From: Wagnerdoeblera sp046292685 | Lineage (GTDB): Bacteria; Pseudomonadota; Alphaproteobacteria; Rhodobacterales; Rhodobacteraceae | Direction of reading: 5' to 3' | Assembly (NCBI RefSeq): GCF_046292685.1 | Contig: NZ_JBKBQM010000030.1 | Coordinates: 1 to 42,037, forward strand | DNA: 42,037 nt | In this document: positions 23,377-31,940 of the stretch, piece by piece | Layout: the number at the start of each line of letters is the position of its first letter | Numbering within the stretch: position 1 is the first letter of the stretch | Translations under genes and position numbers: made by a program | Notes under the pieces: generated by a model | What the model was told of the DNA's origin: nothing | Databases searched by the model: none | What the model saw: the letters and a program-made list of their open reading frames with translations, nothing else

Positions 23377-24654
23377 ATGTCCACGATCATCGACATTCAT
23401 GCCCGCGAAATCCTCGACAGCCGCGGCAACCCCACCATCGAGGTGGATGTCACGCTGGAAGACGGCTCGGAAGGCCGCGCGGCGGTGCCTTCGGGCGCCT
23501 CGACCGGCGCGCACGAGGCGGTGGAGCGCCGCGACGGCGACAAGGCGCGTTACCTGGGCAAGGGCGTGCTGGAAGCGGTGGCCGCGGTGAACGGCGAAAT
23601 CGCGCAAGGGCTGGTCGGCTTCGACGCCACCGAACAGATCGCCATCGACCGCGCCCTGATCGAGATGGACGGCACCGAAAACAAGTCGCGCCTCGGCGCC
23701 AACGCCATTCTGGGCGTGTCGCTGGCGGTGGCCAAGGCGGCGGCGATGGCCTGCGGCCAGCCGCTTTACCGCTATGTCGGCGGCACGGGGGCGCGGCTGT
23801 TGCCGGTGCCGATGATGAACATCATCAACGGCGGCCAGCACGCCGACAACCCGATCGACATTCAGGAATTCATGATCATGCCGGTGTCGGCCGCCAATGT
23901 CCGCGACGCGGTGCGGATGGGCGCCGAGGTGTTCCACGTGCTGAAGAAGGAGCTCAAGCGCGCCGGCCACAACACCAACGTCGGCGACGAGGGCGGCTTT
24001 GCGCCCAACCTCGCCTCGGCGCGCGAGGCGCTGGATTTCGTGCTGCGTTCGGTGGAGATTGCCGGCTACAAGCCGGGCGACGACTTCATGTTCGCGCTGG
24101 ACTGCGCCTCGACCGAGTATTTCCGCGACGGGCTTTACCAGATGCACGGCGAAGGGCTGAAGCTGACGGCCGAACAGAACGTCGATTTCCTGGAACGGCT
24201 GTGCGCCGACTACCCGATCCTGTCGATCGAGGACGGCTGCGCCGAAGACGACTGGGAAGGCTGGCAGATGCTGACCGACCGGCTGGGCGGGTCGATGCAG
24301 CTGGTGGGCGACGATCTGTTCGTCACCAACCCCGCGCGCCTGGCCGAAGGAATCGAGCGCGGTTGCGCCAACAGCCTGCTGGTGAAGGTGAACCAGATCG
24401 GCACGCTGACCGAAACGCTGGATGCCGTGCGCATGGCCGACCGGGCCGGCTATACCAGCGTGATGAGCCACCGTTCCGGCGAAACCGAGGACAGCACCAT
24501 CGCCGACCTGGCGGTCGCCACCAACTGCGGCCAGATCAAGACCGGGAGCCTTGCGCGGTCGGACCGGCTGGCGAAATACAACCAGCTGATCCGTATCGAG
24601 GAAATGCTGGGCGACATCGCCGAATATGCCGGTCAGAGCATCCTGCGCGGCTGA
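23377..24654 (+). CDS. eno: Enolase
   Basis: A 425-residue enolase (2-phosphoglycerate to phosphoenolpyruvate). Hallmarks are AREILDSRGNPTIEVDV at the N-terminus, the substrate-loop SGASTGAHEA, MMNIINGGQHADNPIDIQEF, GDEGGFAPN, and the C-terminal signature LVKVNQIGTLTETLDAV followed by SHRSGETEDSTIADLAVATN and IKTGSLARSDRLAKYNQL. All catalytic regions are present and length is normal. CGGAGA precedes the ATG. A terminator follows immediately, so eno is transcribed alone. Confidence 0.97.
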   Translation: MSTIIDIHAREILDSRGNPTIEVDVTLEDGSEGRAAVPSGASTGAHEAVERRDGDKARYLGKGVLEAVAAVNGEIAQGLVGFDATEQIAIDRALIEMDGTENKSRLGANAILGVSLAVAKAAAMACGQPLYRYVGGTGARLLPVPMMNIINGGQHADNPIDIQEFMIMPVSAANVRDAVRMGAEVFHVLKKELKRAGHNTNVGDEGGFAPNLASAREALDFVLRSVEIAGYKPGDDFMFALDCASTEYFRDGLYQMHGEGLKLTAEQNVDFLERLCADYPILSIEDGCAEDDWEGWQMLTDRLGGSMQLVGDDLFVTNPARLAEGIERGCANSLLVKVNQIGTLTETLDAVRMADRAGYTSVMSHRSGETEDSTIADLAVATNCGQIKTGSLARSDRLAKYNQLIRIEEMLGDIAEYAGQSILRG

Positions 24655-24660
24655 GGCCAG

Positions 24661-24686
24661 GGGCGGGCCAGAGGCCCGCCCTTTTT
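24661..24686 (+). terminator. Rho-independent terminator of eno
   Basis: GGGCGGGCC (24661-24669), a 3-nt loop AGA, GGCCCGCCC (24673-24681) and TTTTT (24682-24686). It starts six bases after the eno stop. Confidence 0.9.
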
Positions 24687-24732
24687 CGTTCCGGTGCCGG
24701 TGTCGGGCCGTTTGCCGCCGGCGGTGGCGGCG

Positions 24733-25272
24733 TCAGTTGCCGCCGGCCGCGGCGATGGCCGGGCGGATCGTGCGTTCGTATTCCTGCCGGGTGATCGGGC
24801 CGGCGTGGCGCAGCAGCACCTTGCCGTTGCCGTCGATCAGGTAGGTTTCCGGCACGCCGTAGACCCCCCATTCGATCCCGGTGCGCCCGGCGGCATCGGC
24901 GCCCAGCGTGGCATAGGGGTTGCCCAGCTCGGCCAGGAACGACGCCGCCTGCGCCGGCTGGTCCTTGTAGTTGATGCCGTGGATCGGGATGCCCTGCCCG
25001 GCCAGTTCCACAAGGAACGGGTGCTCTGCCCGGCACGGCGCGCACCAGCTGGCCCAGAAGTTCACGAGCTTGAGCCCCGGAGCGGTCAGCGCCTCGGGCG
25101 TGGTCAGGGGGGCTTGCGGCATCTCGACGAGCTGCAGGCCCGGCGCCGCGCGCCCGACAACGGTCGAAGGCAGCGCGTCGGGATTGTCGCGGAACATGCC
25201 GGTCAGGAACAGCCCGACCAGCAGCCCGAACACCGCCGGGGGAATGAAGATCAGCCAGCGTCCCTTAGCCAT
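24733..25272 (-). CDS. ccmG: Thiol:disulfide interchange protein CcmG/DsbE
   Basis: A 179-residue membrane-anchored thioredoxin-like protein. The N-terminal helix (WLIFIPPAVFGLLVGLFL) tethers it to the periplasmic side of the inner membrane. The active site is WCAPC with Cys77 and Cys80, and GVYGVPETYLIDGNG supplies the cis-Pro loop. It reduces apocytochrome or CcmH thiols before heme attachment. The start at 25272 lies inside the end of ccmD (8-bp overlap). It is the last gene of the ccm run in the window. Confidence 0.93.
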   Translation of the reverse strand: MAKGRWLIFIPPAVFGLLVGLFLTGMFRDNPDALPSTVVGRAAPGLQLVEMPQAPLTTPEALTAPGLKLVNFWASWCAPCRAEHPFLVELAGQGIPIHGINYKDQPAQAASFLAELGNPYATLGADAAGRTGIEWGVYGVPETYLIDGNGKVLLRHAGPITRQEYERTIRPAIAAAGGN

Positions 25273-25429
25273 CGGTCGGTTTCCCTTGGCGCGCCTCGAT
25301 CTGGCGCAGCGCGGCCTTGACCCGCGCGCCGCGCCACAGCGTATAGGCGACCAGCGCCGCCAGCAGCGCCAGCGACACTGCATAGGATCCCAGTACCGCA
25401 GCGGCGTATTTTCCCAGATCGGGCCACAT
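25265..25429 (-). CDS. ccmD: Heme exporter protein CcmD
   Basis: A 54-residue single-pass membrane protein with short N-terminus MWPDLGKYAAAVLGSYAVSL, helix to about residue 34, and a basic C-terminal tail (RGARVKAALRQIEARQG). This matches CcmD in size and plan. CcmD holds CcmE in the CcmABCD heme-loading complex. It starts 3 bases after the ccmC stop and overlaps the ccmG start by 8 bp. Too small to identify without its context, but position between ccmC and ccmG is decisive. Confidence 0.88.
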   Translation of the reverse strand: MWPDLGKYAAAVLGSYAVSLALLAALVAYTLWRGARVKAALRQIEARQGKPTDG

Positions 25430-25431
25430 GG

Positions 25432-26160
25432 TCAGGCCAGCCTTTCGCGCGCTTCCAGCGCCTGGATCCGGCGCAGGCGGATTTCGGTGCGGGTGCGTTG
25501 CAGCACCAGCGCCACGAACAGCAGAACGAAGCCCGCGATGCACACCAGCAGCGGCACCCAGAACACGTTGGCCACGTTTTCCTGCTTGTCGAGGCTGAGC
25601 GAGGCGCCCTGGTGCAGGCCCTGGTTCCAGAAGTTCACCGCATAGCGGCTGAGCAGCGCAAAGACCGAGCCCACCAGGCACAGCACGCCGGTCAGGTCGG
25701 CGGCGGTATCGGGGTTTTCGATCGCGGCCCACAAGGCGATGTAGCCGAGGTAGAACAGGAACAGGATCAGGAACGAGGTCAGGCGCGGATCCCATTCCCA
25801 CCAGGTGCCCCACATCGGCTGGCCCCAGAGAGCGCCGGTGGCCAGCGCGATCAGCGTGAACACCATGCCCACCGGCGCCGCCGCCCTTGCCGCCAGCGCC
25901 GAAACGTGGTGGCGCCGCACGATCCAGATCAGCGAGGCGACCAGCATCATCGCCCAGGCGTTGATCGCCATCATGGCGGCCGGCACGTGCAGGTAGATGA
26001 TCTTGACGGTGGAACCCTGCTTGTAATCGTCGGGCGTGAAGAAGAAGCCCCAGACAAGCCCGGCCACCAGGCACAGGGCTGCCAGCCCCCAGACCCAGGG
26101 CAGGATCCGGGCCGAGGCGGACATGAACCTCTTGGGGTTGGCGTATTCCCACAGCGACAT
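25432..26160 (-). CDS. ccmC: Heme ABC transporter permease/heme-handling protein CcmC
   Basis: A 242-residue six-helix membrane protein. The tryptophan-rich heme-handling motif WGTWWEWD is at residues 117-124, and a conserved His precedes it (IIYLHVP, His58). CcmC presents heme to CcmE on the periplasmic face. The start at 26160 (MSLWEYANPKRF) is typical of alphaproteobacterial CcmC; 12 extra codons upstream lack support. AGGAA is upstream. It lies between ccmB and ccmD. Confidence 0.95.
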   Translation of the reverse strand: MSLWEYANPKRFMSASARILPWVWGLAALCLVAGLVWGFFFTPDDYKQGSTVKIIYLHVPAAMMAINAWAMMLVASLIWIVRRHHVSALAARAAAPVGMVFTLIALATGALWGQPMWGTWWEWDPRLTSFLILFLFYLGYIALWAAIENPDTAADLTGVLCLVGSVFALLSRYAVNFWNQGLHQGASLSLDKQENVANVFWVPLLVCIAGFVLLFVALVLQRTRTEIRLRRIQALEARERLA

Positions 26161-26214
26161 GACGATGTTCCTAGCGGGTTGCGGCGCGGGGCTCAACAGG
26201 GGCAGACTGTCGCA

Positions 26215-26871
26215 TCACCGCAGGTTGATCCGCAAGGCGGCCGCGGCGGCAAAGGGCAAGGCGGCGATGCAGCCGGCGGTGATGCCGGCCAGCAGCAACA
26301 GAGGGGTGACGGTGGCCATGCCGTCGGCGGCGCGGCGCACCGCCTCGGCCCCGAAGATCAGCGTGGGCACGTAAAGCGGCAGCACCAGCAGCGACAGCAG
26401 CAACCCGCCGCGCCGCAGCCCCACCGTCAGCGCCGCGCCGAAGGCGCCGATCACGCTGAGCGCCGGCGTGCCCAGCAGGAGCGACAGCACCAGCGTGCCG
26501 TAGGCCGGCCCCGGCAGGTGCAGCAGCACCGCAAGCACCGGAGCGGCCAGCACCAGCGGCAGGCCGGTGACGATCCAGTGCGCCAGCGCCTTGACCGCCA
26601 CCGCGCCTTCGAGCGGCAGGGGCGCGGTGGCCAGCAGGTCGAGCGAGCCGTCTTCCCAGTCGAGGGCAAAGAGGCGGTCGAGCGAGAGCAGGCAGGCGAG
26701 CAAGGCCCCGACCCAGAGGATGCCCGGCGCCACGGGCGCGAGCCGCCCGGCCTCGGGCCCCACCCCCAGCGGGATCAGCACGCAGAGGATGAGGTAGAAC
26801 CCGAGCCCCTGCCCGAAGCCGCCCCCGGCCCGCAAGGCCAGCCGCAGGTCGCGGGTCAGCAGGGCGCGCAT
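26215..26871 (-). CDS. ccmB: Heme exporter permease CcmB
   Basis: A 218-residue integral membrane protein with about six helices. It begins MRALLTRDLRLALRAGGGFG and contains the family-typical LFALDWEDGSLDLLATAPLP. CcmB pairs with the CcmA ATPase to release heme-loaded CcmE. The upstream open frame is Pro/Arg-rich and crosses a hairpin element, so 26871 is taken as the start. The ribosome-binding site is not obvious, and the inverted element lies in the gap from ccmA, so the element might affect ccmB expression. Confidence 0.92.
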   Translation of the reverse strand: MRALLTRDLRLALRAGGGFGQGLGFYLILCVLIPLGVGPEAGRLAPVAPGILWVGALLACLLSLDRLFALDWEDGSLDLLATAPLPLEGAVAVKALAHWIVTGLPLVLAAPVLAVLLHLPGPAYGTLVLSLLLGTPALSVIGAFGAALTVGLRRGGLLLSLLVLPLYVPTLIFGAEAVRRAADGMATVTPLLLLAGITAGCIAALPFAAAAALRINLR

Positions 26872-26898
26872 GATCGGCCCGATCCTGCGGGACAGGCC

Positions 26899-26944
26899 CC
26901 GGGGCGCTGCCCCGGACCCCGGGATATTTCGGTCAAGGTGAAAG
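26899..26944 (+). repeat. Hairpin-GGATATTT element, copy 3 (variant)
   Basis: CCGGGGC-GCT-GCCCCGG (26899-26915) is followed by ACCCC, GGGATATTT and CGGTCAAGGTGAAAG. The stem and core match the other copies, but the tail carries TCAAGGTGAA instead of GAGGACAGAA. It fills the ccmA-ccmB gap, inverted to transcription. Confidence 0.75.
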
Positions 26945-26956
26945 CGGGCCGCGCGG

Positions 26957-27589
26957 TCATGCGAAAGCCTCGTCGAAGGCGCCGGCCTGGCCGCCGGCGG
27001 CGGGGGCGCGGGCCTTGAAGGGGGCAAGGTCGAGGGTTTCGGCCTCGGCCAGGCCGAGGTCGATGTGGGTGGCCAGAACCGCGGCGCCGCCGCCCGACAG
27101 ATGCGCGCGGATCATGGCGGCGAACAGCGCGACCGAAGCGGCATCGAGCGAGACGGTGGGTTCGTCGAGCGCCCAGACCGGCCGCCCGGTCACCGCCATG
27201 CGCGCAAGGCCGAGGCGGCGCTTTTGCCCGGCCGACAGGTTTTGCGCCGGGCGGGCGGCAAGGCTGCGCAGGTTCATGGCGCCCAAGGCGCGCTCGACCC
27301 CGGCGGCGCCGGTGCCGAAGATTTCGGCCCAGAAGCCCAGGTTTTCGGCCACGTTCAGCGTGGGTTTCAGCCCGTCGGCGTGGCTGGCATAGGCCAGCGA
27401 TTCCGGCGCCAGCGACAGGGTGCCGGCCAGCGGCGGCTGCAACCCGGCCAGCGTGCGCAAGAGCGTGGTCTTGCCGCAGCCGTTCGGGCCGCGCAGCACG
27501 AGGGCGCGCCCCGGTTCGACGCGGAAGGACAGGTTTTCCAGCACGGCAATGCCGCCCCGGGCCACCGAAAGGCCCTGCACCGCCAGCAT
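26957..27589 (-). CDS. ccmA: Heme exporter ATP-binding protein CcmA
   Basis: A 210-residue ABC ATPase. Walker A GPNGCGKTT is at residues 34-42, signature LSAGQKRR at 118-125 and Walker B with ALDEPTVSLD at about 140-149. The H-loop is in VLATHIDLG. With CcmB, C and D it drives release of holo-CcmE. It starts one base after the stop of the Mth938-domain gene. The C-terminal 20 residues are Ala/Gly-rich. Confidence 0.94.
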   Translation of the reverse strand: MLAVQGLSVARGGIAVLENLSFRVEPGRALVLRGPNGCGKTTLLRTLAGLQPPLAGTLSLAPESLAYASHADGLKPTLNVAENLGFWAEIFGTGAAGVERALGAMNLRSLAARPAQNLSAGQKRRLGLARMAVTGRPVWALDEPTVSLDAASVALFAAMIRAHLSGGGAAVLATHIDLGLAEAETLDLAPFKARAPAAGGQAGAFDEAFA

Positions 27590-27590
27590 G

Positions 27591-27944
27591 TCAGACCGGC
27601 AGCAGGGCAGCGGCCACCCGGCGCCCTTCGGAAAGGCAGACGTTGTAGGTGCGCGCCGCGGCGGGGGTGTTCATCACCTCGACCCCGAGGCCGAGGGATT
27701 CGAGCTCGGAGCGCAGGGGGCGCGGCAGGTGGGCGATTTCCGCCCCCATGCCGCAGAACAGCACGTCCACCGCACCGGCCAGCGCCAGCAGCGGTGCAGT
27801 ATCGGCAAGCCCGCCCCAGGGCATGGCGCGGTCGGGCAGCACCAGCGTGGGGCCGGCCATCACCCGGCCGCCGACGCGGAACATGCCGGGGCCGTAGCCA
27901 TCGACCGGCATGAGGGTGCCGAACTGGATTTCGGTGAGCTTCAT
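27591..27944 (-). CDS. Mth938-like domain protein
   Basis: A 117-residue protein of the Mth938/NDUFAF3-like (DUF498) family. It has MKLTEIQFGTLMPVDGYGPG, the middle region VDVLFCGMGAEIAHLP and LGLGVEVMNTPAAARTYNVC. Mitochondrial relatives help assemble respiratory complex I; the bacterial role is not established. The gene is commonly found between sec and ccm genes in alphaproteobacteria, in my recollection. The start at 27944 has AAAAGG upstream and avoids overlap with the TauE/SafE gene. Confidence 0.85.
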   Translation of the reverse strand: MKLTEIQFGTLMPVDGYGPGMFRVGGRVMAGPTLVLPDRAMPWGGLADTAPLLALAGAVDVLFCGMGAEIAHLPRPLRSELESLGLGVEVMNTPAAARTYNVCLSEGRRVAAALLPV

Positions 27945-27964
27945 CGCTTGCGCCTTTTCCCGCT

Positions 27965-28720
27965 TCAGCCGTTCCACAAGGGCAGACCCGCCAGCGCCGA
28001 CCCGGCAATCAGCGACCAGGACAGCGCCTTGTAGCTACCCGACCGTTCGGGGCGGAACAAGGCGGAACCGACCGCATTGGCCAGGCTGAACGGCACCAGC
28101 AGCAGCGCCGACACCAGCGCGAAGGTCAGCGAAAGCTGCCCCGCCGCCCCCAGCACCGCCGCCATCGCCAGATCGACCGCCACCAGAAACAGCATCAGGT
28201 TGGCCCGCACCTGCGCCACCGGCAAGGGCGAGGCCATGTAGTAAAGGATCACCGGCGGCCCCGGCAGCGCGGTGGCGCCGCCGACGATGCCGGAGACGAA
28301 GCCCGCCGCCGCCGCCGTGCGCGGCCCGCGCGCGCCGCGCCAGCGCCAGCCGGACACCAGCGCGGCCACCGTGACCAGCGCCATCAGGCTGACGCCCCAG
28401 CGGAACACCTGCGGATCCACCCAGAACAGTGCGGCAAGCCCGACCGGCAGACCCGGCAGCAGCCCGAGCCCGAGCCAGCCGAGCTCGACCGGCGCGCCGG
28501 TGCGCCAGGCGCCCGGCACATTGGCGAGCGGGCCGATCAGATCCATCAGCACCAGCACCGCGACCGCCTGCGCGGGCGGCAGCACCGCCCCGGCGATCGG
28601 CATGTAAACGAGCCCCGAGCCGAAGCCGGAAAAGCCGCGCACCAACCCCGCGAGCGCCGCCGCCAGCACGAGCCAGGGCAGACCCGCCAGCGCCAGCGCG
28701 GCGGCAAGCGCCTCGGCCAC
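27965..28720 (-). CDS. TauE/SafE family sulfite exporter-like permease
   Basis: A 251-residue membrane protein with about eight hydrophobic segments in the two-repeat TauE/SafE pattern: GLVRGFSGFGSGLVYMP in the first half and AGFVSGIVGGATALPGPPVI in the second. Family members move sulfite, sulfoacetate or other small organic anions. The substrate here is unknown. The start is a GTG at 28720, three bases after the secF stop. Its place inside a sec-ccm run is probably organisational rather than functional. Confidence 0.85.
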   Translation of the reverse strand: MAEALAAALALAGLPWLVLAAALAGLVRGFSGFGSGLVYMPIAGAVLPPAQAVAVLVLMDLIGPLANVPGAWRTGAPVELGWLGLGLLPGLPVGLAALFWVDPQVFRWGVSLMALVTVAALVSGWRWRGARGPRTAAAAGFVSGIVGGATALPGPPVILYYMASPLPVAQVRANLMLFLVAVDLAMAAVLGAAGQLSLTFALVSALLLVPFSLANAVGSALFRPERSGSYKALSWSLIAGSALAGLPLWNG

Positions 28721-28723
28721 CGC

Positions 28724-29692
28724 TCAACCGCCGAACCGGGTGCCGGCAGGACCGTCGGTATCGGTCGTGGTCCAGTCGCGCCGCGTGCCCATGTAGAGCA
28801 CGAGGTTCTTGGCCATGAACACCGAGGACCAGGTGCCGACGATGACCCCGAAGGTCATCGCAAAGACGAAGCCGCGGATCACGTCGCCGCCCAGCACCAG
28901 CATGGCGAGCAGCGCGATCAGCGTGGTGCCCGAGGTCATCACCGTGCGGCTGAGCGTTTCGTTGACCGACAGGTTCATCACGTCGCGCAGCGGCATCTTC
29001 TTGTATTTGATGAGGTTTTCGCGCAGCCGGTCGAAGACGACGACCGTGTCGTTGATCGAGTAGCCCACGATGGTCAGCAGCGCCGCGATGATGGCCAGAT
29101 CGAAGCGGATCTGGAACAGCGAGAAGACCCCGATGGTCACCACCACGTCATGCACCAGCGCGGCCACCGCGCCGATGGCGAACTGCCATTCGAAGCGCAG
29201 CCAGATGTAGATGCCCACCCCGACCAGCGCCAGCATCACCGCGATGATGGCCGACTGCACCAGCTCGCCCGACACCTTGGGGCCGACGCTTTCGACCTGG
29301 GGGAAGGTGACCGAAGGATCCACCGCCTTGAGCGCGGCCTCGACGGCGGCGATCTGTTCGGGGGTGATCGCCTCTTGCCCGTCCTGGGCCTGGATGCGGA
29401 TCAGCATCACGTGCTGGTTGGCCGCGAAGGTGGGGTCGAACACCTCGGAAATCACCACGTCGCCCAGACCGAGCGGGCTGATCGCCTCGCGGTATTGCGC
29501 GACGGTGACCGGCGAGGTGGTTTCCGACCGGATCGTGGTGCCGCCGCGGAAGTCGATGCCGAAGTTCAGCCCCATCGTGAGAAAGATGATGACCGAGGCG
29601 ATCATCATCGCCACCGACACCCCCAGCGTCGCCCATTGATACTTGAAGAAGTCGATGGTCGTGTTGTCGGGAACGATTTTCAGCCTGCGCAT
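28724..29692 (-). CDS. secF: Protein translocase subunit SecF
   Basis: A 322-residue SecF. It has the first transmembrane helix (about 20-40), the conserved NFGIDFRGGT motif, a short periplasmic domain and five C-terminal helices with VGYSINDTVVVFDRLRENL and NETLSRTVMTSGTTL. With SecD it uses the proton gradient to help proteins leave SecYEG. It follows secD by 12 bp. Confidence 0.96.
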   Translation of the reverse strand: MRRLKIVPDNTTIDFFKYQWATLGVSVAMMIASVIIFLTMGLNFGIDFRGGTTIRSETTSPVTVAQYREAISPLGLGDVVISEVFDPTFAANQHVMLIRIQAQDGQEAITPEQIAAVEAALKAVDPSVTFPQVESVGPKVSGELVQSAIIAVMLALVGVGIYIWLRFEWQFAIGAVAALVHDVVVTIGVFSLFQIRFDLAIIAALLTIVGYSINDTVVVFDRLRENLIKYKKMPLRDVMNLSVNETLSRTVMTSGTTLIALLAMLVLGGDVIRGFVFAMTFGVIVGTWSSVFMAKNLVLYMGTRRDWTTTDTDGPAGTRFGG

Positions 29693-29704
29693 GTCCGGCC
29701 CCCC

Positions 29705-31372
29705 TCAGACGGTGATGGTTTTCGGCCGCGCGCGGTCGAACCAGGTGACAAGGATCAGGCGGGTGACGAAGATGGCGGTGAAGACCGAGGTGAAGATCCC
29801 GATCCCCAGCGTGACCGAAAAGCCGCGCACCGGGCCCGACCCCATCACGAACAGGATGACCGCGATCAGGAAGGTGGTGATGTTGGCGTCCAGAATGGCC
29901 GACATCGCGCGCTCGTAGCCCAGTTCGATCGCCCGGGCGGGGCCGCGCGCGCTGCGCAACTCCTCGCGGATGCGCTCGAACACCAGCACGTTGGCGTCCA
30001 CGGCCATGCCGATGGTCAGGACGATGCCGGCGATGCCCGGCAAGGTCAGCGTGGCGCCGATGGCCGACAGGATGCCGAAGATGAGCCCGACGTTGATCAG
30101 AAGGGCGACCGCCGCGAACACGCCGAACAACCCGTAGGAGGCGATCATGTAGACCACGACCAGCGACATGCCGACGATGGCCGCGATGCGCCCGGCCTCG
30201 ATGCTGTCCTGGCCGAGTTCGGGGCCGATGGTGCGTTCTTCAAGGAACACCATCGCGGCCGGCAAGGCCCCGGCGCGCAGCAGCACGGCAAGCTCGGTGC
30301 TTTGTTCCACCGTGAAGCGCCCGGTGATGATGCCGGACCCGCCGGGGATGTGGCTCTGGATGACCGGGGCGGAAATCACCTTGTCGTCCAGCACGATGGC
30401 AAAGGGTTTGCCGATGTTGTTGGCGGTATAGTCGCCGAACTTGCGCGCCCCGGTGGGGTTGAAGCGGAAGTTGACCGCCGGGCGGCTGTTCTGGTCGAAG
30501 GCCGGCTGGGCATCGACAAGCTCTTCGCCGGTGACGACGGGGGCATCCTCGATGATGTAGTAGATGCCCGGCTCGTCGGCGGCCGGCACCAGCCGGTGCC
30601 GCGGCGGCACCGGGGTGGCGGAATCCGAGGTCTGGCTCAGCACCGGGTGAAAGGTCAGCCGCGCGGTGGTGCCGATCAGCGCCTTCAGCTCGTCCGCCGA
30701 GCCGATGCCGGGCACCTGGATCAGGATGCGGTCGGTGCCCTGACGCTGGATCGTGGGTTCGCGGGTGCCGACCTCGTCTACACGACGACGGATGATCTCC
30801 AGCGACTGCTGCATCGTGCGTTCATCTGTGGCGATCCGCTCGGCCTCCGACAGGGTCACCACGATGGCATCGCCTTCGCGCCGCACCTCCAGATCGTTCT
30901 GGCCGATGCCGGTCAGCGTGACCACCGGCCGCGCCAGCCCGCGCACGACCTCCAGCGCGCGGTCCATGCCGGCAGGTTCCGAAACCGTCAGCCGCAACTC
31001 CCCTTCGGGCGCATCCAGCCGGCGCACGTTGCCCACCGTATCGCGTTCGGCGCGCAAGGCATCGCGCACCTCGGGCCAGAGGCCGTCGAGCCGCTGCTTG
31101 TAGACATCGGCCACCTTGACCTCGGCCAGAAGATGCGCGCCGCCGCGCAGGTCAAGACCGAGGTTCACCAGCGTCGACGGCAGGAACGACGGCCAGGCCG
31201 CGATCGCGAATTCCTGTTCGGTGTTGGGCACGCCCCCTTGCGCCGCCACCGCCGCCAGCGCGTCGTTGTGGCCTTCGACGCGGGAATAGAACAGGTTGGG
31301 CATGGCGAACAGCAGGCCCAGGGCACAAAGGCCCCAGATCAGGATCCGCTTCCAGATCGGGATTTGCAGCAT
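29705..31372 (-). CDS. secD: Protein translocase subunit SecD
   Basis: A 555-residue SecD. The N-terminal helix (LIWGLCALGLLFAMPNLFYS) is followed by NLGLDLRGGAHLLAEV, then a large periplasmic P1 domain and the C-terminal helical region with LPGIAGIVLTIGMAVDANVL and VFERIREELR. It works as a pair with SecF. It starts after an 84-bp gap from yajC that contains two strong hairpins, so its dosage relative to YajC may be set there. Confidence 0.96.
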   Translation of the reverse strand: MLQIPIWKRILIWGLCALGLLFAMPNLFYSRVEGHNDALAAVAAQGGVPNTEQEFAIAAWPSFLPSTLVNLGLDLRGGAHLLAEVKVADVYKQRLDGLWPEVRDALRAERDTVGNVRRLDAPEGELRLTVSEPAGMDRALEVVRGLARPVVTLTGIGQNDLEVRREGDAIVVTLSEAERIATDERTMQQSLEIIRRRVDEVGTREPTIQRQGTDRILIQVPGIGSADELKALIGTTARLTFHPVLSQTSDSATPVPPRHRLVPAADEPGIYYIIEDAPVVTGEELVDAQPAFDQNSRPAVNFRFNPTGARKFGDYTANNIGKPFAIVLDDKVISAPVIQSHIPGGSGIITGRFTVEQSTELAVLLRAGALPAAMVFLEERTIGPELGQDSIEAGRIAAIVGMSLVVVYMIASYGLFGVFAAVALLINVGLIFGILSAIGATLTLPGIAGIVLTIGMAVDANVLVFERIREELRSARGPARAIELGYERAMSAILDANITTFLIAVILFVMGSGPVRGFSVTLGIGIFTSVFTAIFVTRLILVTWFDRARPKTITV

Positions 31373-31395
31373 GGCTCAGGGTCCGGTCAGAGGCG

Positions 31396-31437
31396 GCTGC
31401 CCGGCGGGCAGCGTCAGGCCGGGCCTGGCGCCCGGCC
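31396..31437 (-). promoter_or_regulatory. Tandem hairpins between yajC and secD
   Basis: GCTGCCC-GGC-GGGCAGC (31396-31412) and GGCCGGGC-CTGGC-GCCCGGCC (31417-31437) are two perfect stems 4 bp apart. Neither has a U-tract. They may be partial terminators, RNA-processing sites or 3'-end stabilisers of yajC mRNA. Confidence 0.5.
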
Positions 31438-31456
31438 GCAAAGGGCGCGGCGCCGA

Positions 31457-31786
31457 TCAGGCGGCGGCGGCCGGCTCGGTCTTGGACAGCACCTGCGCAA
31501 TGGTCGCCTTGATGACGCGCACCTTCACGCCTTCGGCGATTTCCACCTCGATCTCGCCGTCGTCCTTGACCTTGACGACCTTGCCGATGATCCCGCCTTG
31601 CGTCAGCACGGTGTCGCCGCGGCGCACGGCCTCGACCATCGCCTTGTGTTCCTTCAACTTTTTCTGCTGCGGACGGATCAGCAGGAAATACATGATCGCA
31701 AAGATCAGGATCAGCGGCACGAAGCTGGTGAAGGCACTGGCGGCACCGCCTCCGGCGGCCTGGGCGAAAGCGGGGGAAACGAACAT
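31457..31786 (-). CDS. yajC: Preprotein translocase accessory subunit YajC
   Basis: A 109-residue YajC. One transmembrane helix (about residues 15-38, SAFTSFVPLILIFAIMYFLL) is followed by IRPQQKKLKEHKAMVEAVRRG and GDTVLTQGGIIGKVVKV. It associates with SecDF at the inner membrane. The ribosome-binding site GAGAGGA precedes the ATG. It is the first gene of the sec-ccm run, about 110 bp downstream of a strong candidate promoter. Confidence 0.94.
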   Translation of the reverse strand: MFVSPAFAQAAGGGAASAFTSFVPLILIFAIMYFLLIRPQQKKLKEHKAMVEAVRRGDTVLTQGGIIGKVVKVKDDGEIEVEIAEGVKVRVIKATIAQVLSKTEPAAAA

Positions 31787-31827
31787 CGGTGTCCTCTCTG
31801 CGGGGCCGGTTGCGGCCTTGTCTGGTG

Positions 31828-31845
31828 GCCTGCCGGGCGGCAGGC
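31828..31845 (-). promoter_or_regulatory. Hairpin in yajC leader
   Basis: GCCTGCC-GGGC-GGCAGGC is a perfect 7-bp stem inside the predicted leader RNA of the yajC-sec-ccm transcript, 42 bp before the start codon. Its role is unknown. Confidence 0.35.
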
Positions 31846-31904
31846 GATGGCGGCGCGCACCCTAGCGCCCAAGGGGCAGCCAGGCAAGGCAGCCGGGTGG
31901 CGCC

Positions 31905-31933
31905 CATATAGTCACCCCGCGCCGCCGCGCCAA
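31905..31933 (-). promoter_or_regulatory. Promoter of the yajC-secDF-ccm operon
   Basis: On the minus strand TTGGCG (31933-31928), a 17-bp spacer and TATATG (31910-31905) make the best sigma-70-type promoter in the window. It starts only 7 bp after the stop codon of the preceding dehydrogenase gene, so it separates the catabolic cluster from the sec-ccm genes. Confidence 0.65.
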
Positions 31934-31940
31934 GGGGCGA

